64,000 nt of DNA, from contig CAVXFH010000002.1 in assembly GCA_963761035.1 (NCBI GenBank), positions 1,984,001-2,048,000 of the forward strand. Reading direction: 5' to 3'. The DNA is from JARRQJ01 sp963761035 (lineage in GTDB: Bacteria; Pseudomonadota; Gammaproteobacteria; DRLM01). Below are positions 60,910-64,000 of the stretch, piece by piece (position 1 is the first letter of the stretch; each line of letters begins with the position of its first letter). Below the pieces are notes generated by a model. It was not told where the DNA came from. It did not search any database and saw nothing but the letters and a program-made list of their open reading frames with translations. Both the position numbers and the translations under genes were made by a program.

Positions 60910-61284
60910 TCACGCAACCGCTTTGGGCCTTGCTTCATGATGTGAGCCAGTCAGACTGTGATCGTGAGATTGATCTGGCTTGGGATCATGCCCAAGCGCG
61001 GCATCCACCTCGTAGGGGAATGTTCCGCACTGCTGGCGTCCACCTTCGACGGTACAACTTCTCGCCCCGAACAATTGATATAACGGGTCCCATCCCATCA
61101 TCGTAGTCATTAATGGATAGATTGCGAATAGAATAGCGGCGGCTGACACCATAGTATGTTCAGTCAAAAGGGCGCTAACAACACCATAAGCCATTAAGGC
61201 GAAGCCTCCGAAGAATCGCAGCATTCGATCAGATAACCCAATGTTCTGCGTGGGGCCAATTTTTGTGTTGATGATCTTATTCAT
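60910..61284 (-). CDS. DUF2892 membrane protein
   Basis: The 124-residue protein has the DUF2892 start N-I-G-L-S-D-R-M-L-R-F-F-G-G and two membrane helices, with D-P-L-Y-Q-L-F-G after the second, as in the rhodanese-associated YgaP membrane segment. A cysteine pair and a His-rich tail (D-Q-S-H-D-H-S, S-H-H-E) follow. AGAGG sits before the ATG at 61284. Confidence 0.82.
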   Translation of the reverse strand: MNKIINTKIGPTQNIGLSDRMLRFFGGFALMAYGVVSALLTEHTMVSAAAILFAIYPLMTTMMGWDPLYQLFGARSCTVEGGRQQCGTFPYEVDAALGHDPKPDQSHDHSLTGSHHEARPKAVA

Positions 61285-61824
61285 ATCAGTTACCTCTATT
61301 AAGATGGCTACCTCGGTTGAGATAGCCACATTACAAAAACCTTACCATGCGAACTGCAGATTCTTTTAGTTAGCCAACAACACTGACTATGTCACAGAAG
61401 CTATAACGTCATGAAAACAACGATGAAGTCGGATGTAAAACTTATATTGAGGCGTCACCCGAAATATTTGAACGGTAAAATCGACATAACGAGGATATTG
61501 GAGATTGCATGGCAACCACCCTCTATGATCCGCCTCACACATAATATTGCATATGTCATTGGCTGTATCTGTACGTTGTCGCACGTACTGTTTCTTGGTA
61601 GGCCATCAATTCATGAACAAGCAAGGTTAAAAAATGTAACCGGCAGCGACGCTTAGAGTGCCGATCAGACCAAAAAAACGGTGCCTTTTATTAATTCTCA
61701 GACTTTCATTCAGTCGGGGCACCCATTTCATTGCGCATTAAGCAATTACGGTGGCAAGAAGGGTGTTCGTATATTAAACAATGTCAGGGCGTCAGCGCCC
61801 GACTATTACCTGTTAAGGAACACA
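61285..61824. other. Gene-poor 540-bp region
   Basis: An open frame at 61411-61656 (81 codons) has no family signature or ribosome site and is not called. The region upstream of the next gene holds a GGGCGTCAGCGCCC-type short inverted repeat near 61788. Confidence 0.4.
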
Positions 61825-62304
61825 ATGGCGAACATCGTAATTCACGTAAAACCAGCTAACCTTAAAATAGGGCCGACGGGTTTTATTGTATATGCGGCGG
61901 ACTTTTTGAACGCATACAAGAGTTATGAAACGTATAAGCCATTTTCTCCCGCGAAGTATTACTTAGCGTGTCGCTCTGTTGAATTGTCTTTAAAGTCATT
62001 TTTATTGCTCAAAAATGAGCCAATCAAAAGGGTTAAGAATATCCTCAGCCATGATCTTCATAAGATACTGAGAAAATCAAAAGAACTTGGAATTGATGAT
62101 GTGGTTGGCATCACTGATGAGGAGAAAATAGAGATTGAAAAGGCTTATAGTTGGTACAACCGCAAAGGTTTTGAATACTTTGACATCCAAAATATAGTAG
62201 AGAGTAAAACGACATTACCAAATTTGAATGTCATGTATGATCTTGCTGATCGCCTCATAAGCATTTTAAAGCCAATATGTTTAGCATCGGCTCAACAGCC
62301 CTAA
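61825..62304 (+). CDS. HEPN-like helical protein of unknown function
   Basis: The 159-residue protein is helical with F-S-P-A-K-Y-Y-L-A-C-R-S-V-E-L-S-L-K-S and H-D-L-H-K-I-L-R-K-S-K-E-L-G, a HEPN-like arrangement. No clear RNase motif is visible, so this is only a suggestion. AAGGAA lies 7 bases before the ATG at 61825; the frame is open from a GTG at 61681. It is AT-rich and looks acquired. Confidence 0.5.
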   Translation: MANIVIHVKPANLKIGPTGFIVYAADFLNAYKSYETYKPFSPAKYYLACRSVELSLKSFLLLKNEPIKRVKNILSHDLHKILRKSKELGIDDVVGITDEEKIEIEKAYSWYNRKGFEYFDIQNIVESKTTLPNLNVMYDLADRLISILKPICLASAQQP

Positions 62305-62349
62305 CAAACACGTCAATTAGGGCGCGGCAAAACCGCACCACTTCGTTTT
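62294..62349. terminator. Two hairpins between convergent genes
   Basis: GCCCTAA pairs with TTAGGGC across a 12-base loop, and GCAAAAC pairs with GTTTTGC across 11 bases. They lie in the short gap between the HEPN-like gene and the convergent small gene, a common place for a two-way terminator. Confidence 0.5.
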
Positions 62350-62362
62350 GCTCTGTGTAAAA

Positions 62363-62614
62363 CTACTCTGGGTCGTTTTCTAAAAGCTGGGGGTCGTGCA
62401 AGTCGCGCAGGTTTTTTACTGATCCATTTTCACCTGTAAAATAAATATTCAGCATCGGCGTGTCTTGCGTTGTGATATTGATTTGCGGTCCACCATTTCT
62501 TTGGTAACAACAGCGACGCTCAGCCAAGAATTTAATAGACTCGATACACCCGGACCGCGCTCGCGTGAGTAACAAATTTGAAATTTCTGTTGCTAGAGTC
62601 GTAAGCTTCCCCAT
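62363..62614 (-). CDS. Unknown small protein
   Basis: An 83-codon frame from ATG at 62614. No recognised domain; a Cys-rich middle (R-R-C-C-Y-Q-R) and an acidic C-terminus. The ATG overlaps the stop codon of the IS3 remnant before it, which is probably chance. It may not be a real gene. Confidence 0.35.
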   Translation of the reverse strand: MGKLTTLATEISNLLLTRARSGCIESIKFLAERRCCYQRNGGPQINITTQDTPMLNIYFTGENGSVKNLRDLHDPQLLENDPE

Positions 62615-62691
62615 CAAGTGGACAGCTCAAAAGTAGACACTCTAGCCTTCTCATCAAACTCAATCGGGGTCAGCTTGCCCAGCGAATCATC
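62614..62691 (-). pseudogene. IS3-family transposase C-terminal remnant
   Basis: On the minus strand the frame reads D-D-S-L-G-K-L-T-P-I-E-F-D-E-K-A-R-V and ends with a stop. This is the end of an IS3-type OrfB (S-L-G-x-L-S-P-x-E-F). The rest of the transposase is missing exactly where the right copy of the long repeat begins. Confidence 0.72.
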
Positions 62692-62693
62692 TC

Positions 62694-62798
62694 CCCGAAC
62701 CCGAACGCCGCTGCCCCATTATGCCGGCCATTACGGCCATTTTCTCCGGTCAGTCGAATCGTGGTTCGGTTTGGAGGAAGTGAAGGATTAGATGGGAG
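62694..62798 (+). repeat. Right copy of the ~105-bp imperfect direct repeat
   Basis: Same orientation as 36266-36370, about 80% identical by eye. The identical 21-bp core lies at 62758-62778. The copy starts at the truncation point of the IS3 remnant and is followed by about 150 bases without a gene before the polymerase operator. Confidence 0.65.
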
Positions 62799-62945
62799 CG
62801 AAGCAAAACCTAAGCCAGAATGCAAAAGTTGGGTCAATCTGTCCTGCAAATCGACATCTAGGATATAAATGGGTTAGCGGCATACAACTTATTGTTTCTG
62901 CAAAAATTAATTAAATAATTGAAGCTACCCACGAGTCGGCCTATG

Positions 62946-62963
62946 ATGGAACGATCGTTCCAT
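62946..62963. promoter_or_regulatory. 18-bp perfect palindrome upstream of the Y-family polymerase
   Basis: ATGGAACGATCGTTCCAT is a perfect palindrome 14 bases before the start codon. It contains GAAC-N4-GTTC, the form of the LexA box known from Gram-positive bacteria, and stands where a repressor would block transcription of a damage-inducible gene. Which regulator binds is unknown. Confidence 0.6.
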
Positions 62964-62977
62964 TCCCCGGTGCGCCG

Positions 62978-64000
62978 ATGTCCGACCCTTCCCCCTGGCC
63001 GAGGGCCATCATTCATGTCGATATGAACGCGTTTTTTTGTTCTATCGAGCAGTTAGACCGGCCTGAATTGCGGGGCCGTCCTATTGGGGTGACCAATGGG
63101 CAGGTCGGAACGTGCATCATCACAAGTTCTTATGAAGCCCGTGCCTTCGGGATAAAAACGGGTATGCGTGTTCGCGAAGCCAAGCAGCTTTGTCCGGATT
63201 TCATCCAAGTACCGGCACGGCCCGAACGCTATGTTGTAGTTTCAACCACGATCATGAATTCACTCATTGACGTTACCCCCGACGTTGAGGTGTTTTCGGT
63301 GGACGAAGCCTTTCTTGATGTTACCCGGTGCCAATCGCTTTGGGGAGCGCCCGAAGCTATCGCGGAGCGCACGCGGCGGGTAGTACACCAGGCATCGGGG
63401 CTGCCCTGTTCCGTCGGACTGAGCGGTGATAAGTCTACGGCCAAGTTAGCCTCAGACATGCAAAAGCCAAATGGGTTAACGATTATTCCCCCCTGGGAGA
63501 CCGCGCAGCGGTTACGCGATGTGCCGGTAACGGAATTATGCGGCGTGGGTGAGGGTGTCGGCGCGTATCTCGCTGCGCGTGGCGTGCGGACCTGTGGTGA
63601 CATGGCCAGGCTACCGATAAGCGAATTGGCGCGGCGCTGGGGTGACATTGGGCGCCGTATCTGGTTAATGGCGCAGGGACGCGATCCCCACCCTGTGCAT
63701 ACATCCGTGGCGCCCCCCAAGAGTATCGGCCACGGTAAAGTAATGCCGCCGTCCACACGCGACCGAGACATGATCGTCATGTATCTTGAGCACATGGCGT
63801 TCAAAGTCGGCGTCAGACTCCGGCGGCATCATTTGACCGCCAGGGCGTTCTTTATCGGTCTGCGTACCCGCGAGGGCTTTATCGGCGGCCTATACCAGAC
63901 CGAAACACCCACTGATGACGGGCAGATACTCATGGCCCTATGCCACGGTATGCTCGATGAACATTGGCACGGTCAAGGGGTCCATCAAGTTCAAGTCACC
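62978..64000 (+). CDS. Y-family DNA polymerase (DinB/Pol IV type), 3' cut by window edge
   Basis: The frame is open for 341 codons to the end of the window. It encodes a translesion polymerase: D15 in I-I-H-V-D-M-N-A-F-F, Y-E-A-R-A-F-G-I, and catalytic D109-E110 in F-S-V-D-E-A-F-L-D, then the thumb (L-C-G-V-G) and the little-finger domain. Whole-length Pol IV is about 350-400 residues, so most is present. It may be Pol IV, ImuB-like or a UmuC relative; the missing end would decide. Confidence 0.88.
   Translation, partial: MSDPSPWPRAIIHVDMNAFFCSIEQLDRPELRGRPIGVTNGQVGTCIITSSYEARAFGIKTGMRVREAKQLCPDFIQVPARPERYVVVSTTIMNSLIDVTPDVEVFSVDEAFLDVTRCQSLWGAPEAIAERTRRVVHQASGLPCSVGLSGDKSTAKLASDMQKPNGLTIIPPWETAQRLRDVPVTELCGVGEGVGAYLAARGVRTCGDMARLPISELARRWGDIGRRIWLMAQGRDPHPVHTSVAPPKSIGHGKVMPPSTRDRDMIVMYLEHMAFKVGVRLRRHHLTARAFFIGLRTREGFIGGLYQTETPTDDGQILMALCHGMLDEHWHGQGVHQVQVT

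Noticed and set aside
61411..61656. 81-codon open frame.
   Set aside because: No ribosome site or recognisable feature; the opposite strand is equally open.
62291..62350. The sequence after the HEPN-like gene resembles part of an integron attC site (CCCTAACAAAC...TTAGGGC).
   Set aside because: The second core site with GTTRRRY is missing, no integron integrase is present, and the hairpins fit a terminator between convergent genes.
1..64000. CRISPR arrays and rRNA genes.
   Set aside because: No regularly spaced short repeats and no rRNA-like sequence were seen.

Overview
The window reads as chromosome of a gammaproteobacterium, probably a respiratory, aerobic, ubiquinone-using one. The evidence is a Vfr/Crp regulator divergent from an OsmC gene, Coq7, a class I SpeD, a DegS/AlgW-type protease, and his, tat, trp and rplM-rpsI gene orders common in that class. 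I do not name a genus. The first 36 kb is a well-kept, GC-rich backbone. From about 36.2 to 62.8 kb lies a mosaic accessory region with many AT-richer genes, broken genes, insertion-sequence scars and defence-type genes. The window ends in a Y-family DNA polymerase that runs off the right edge.

Backbone, left to right: the end of hisG, then hisD-C-B-H-A-F-I-E, all on the plus strand; tatABC; a minus-strand periplasmic serine protease; a Nif3-family gene; a seven-gene operon for an Alternative Complex III (quinol to cytochrome c/HiPIP electron transfer) in which the Mo-protein-like part (ActB1) and the iron-sulfur part (ActB2) are separate genes; a perfect terminator hairpin; an alpha/beta-hydrolase-like secreted protein; rpe-gph-trpE-trpG-trpD-trpC; a lipoprotein/LemA/TPM/TPM cluster; crp(vfr)/osmC; a VOC protein and speD; coq7; glcF; a 2Fe-2S ferredoxin; a two-gene NodIJ-like ABC exporter; rplM-rpsI; a dead four-helix-bundle gene; and tRNA-Gln(CTG). 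The ActB1 protein carries a Tat lipoprotein signal, so the tatABC operon upstream is the likely export route for it.

Accessory region: an imperfect direct repeat of about 105 bp occurs at 36266-36370 and again at 62694-62798, bracketing roughly 26 kb. Inside are a DUF2924/large serine recombinase pair; a type I restriction-modification operon in which hsdM is shattered by about eleven small indels, hsdS is coupled to a 1270-residue SIR2-domain protein, and a truncated rhuM sits between a duplicated hsdR 5' end and the intact hsdR; a GIY-YIG protein; an unknown gene; a Tat-exported DUF1353 protein; a stack of hairpins ending in a minus-strand terminator; a coupled methyltransferase / DUF5681 / terminase-large-subunit cassette divergent from a zinc-finger gene; a second GIY-YIG gene; IS3 and BON-domain scars; and a run of small envelope/stress genes (PRC-barrel, PilZ, Crp/Fnr, DUF2892).

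Best candidates for something new: (1) the SIR2 giant translationally coupled to hsdS inside the type I R-M operon; (2) the methyltransferase-DUF5681-TerL module without any capsid or portal gene; (3) the long imperfect repeat that brackets the region; (4) the 18-bp perfect palindrome just upstream of the terminal Y-family polymerase. All functional statements come from motif reading; no database search was run.
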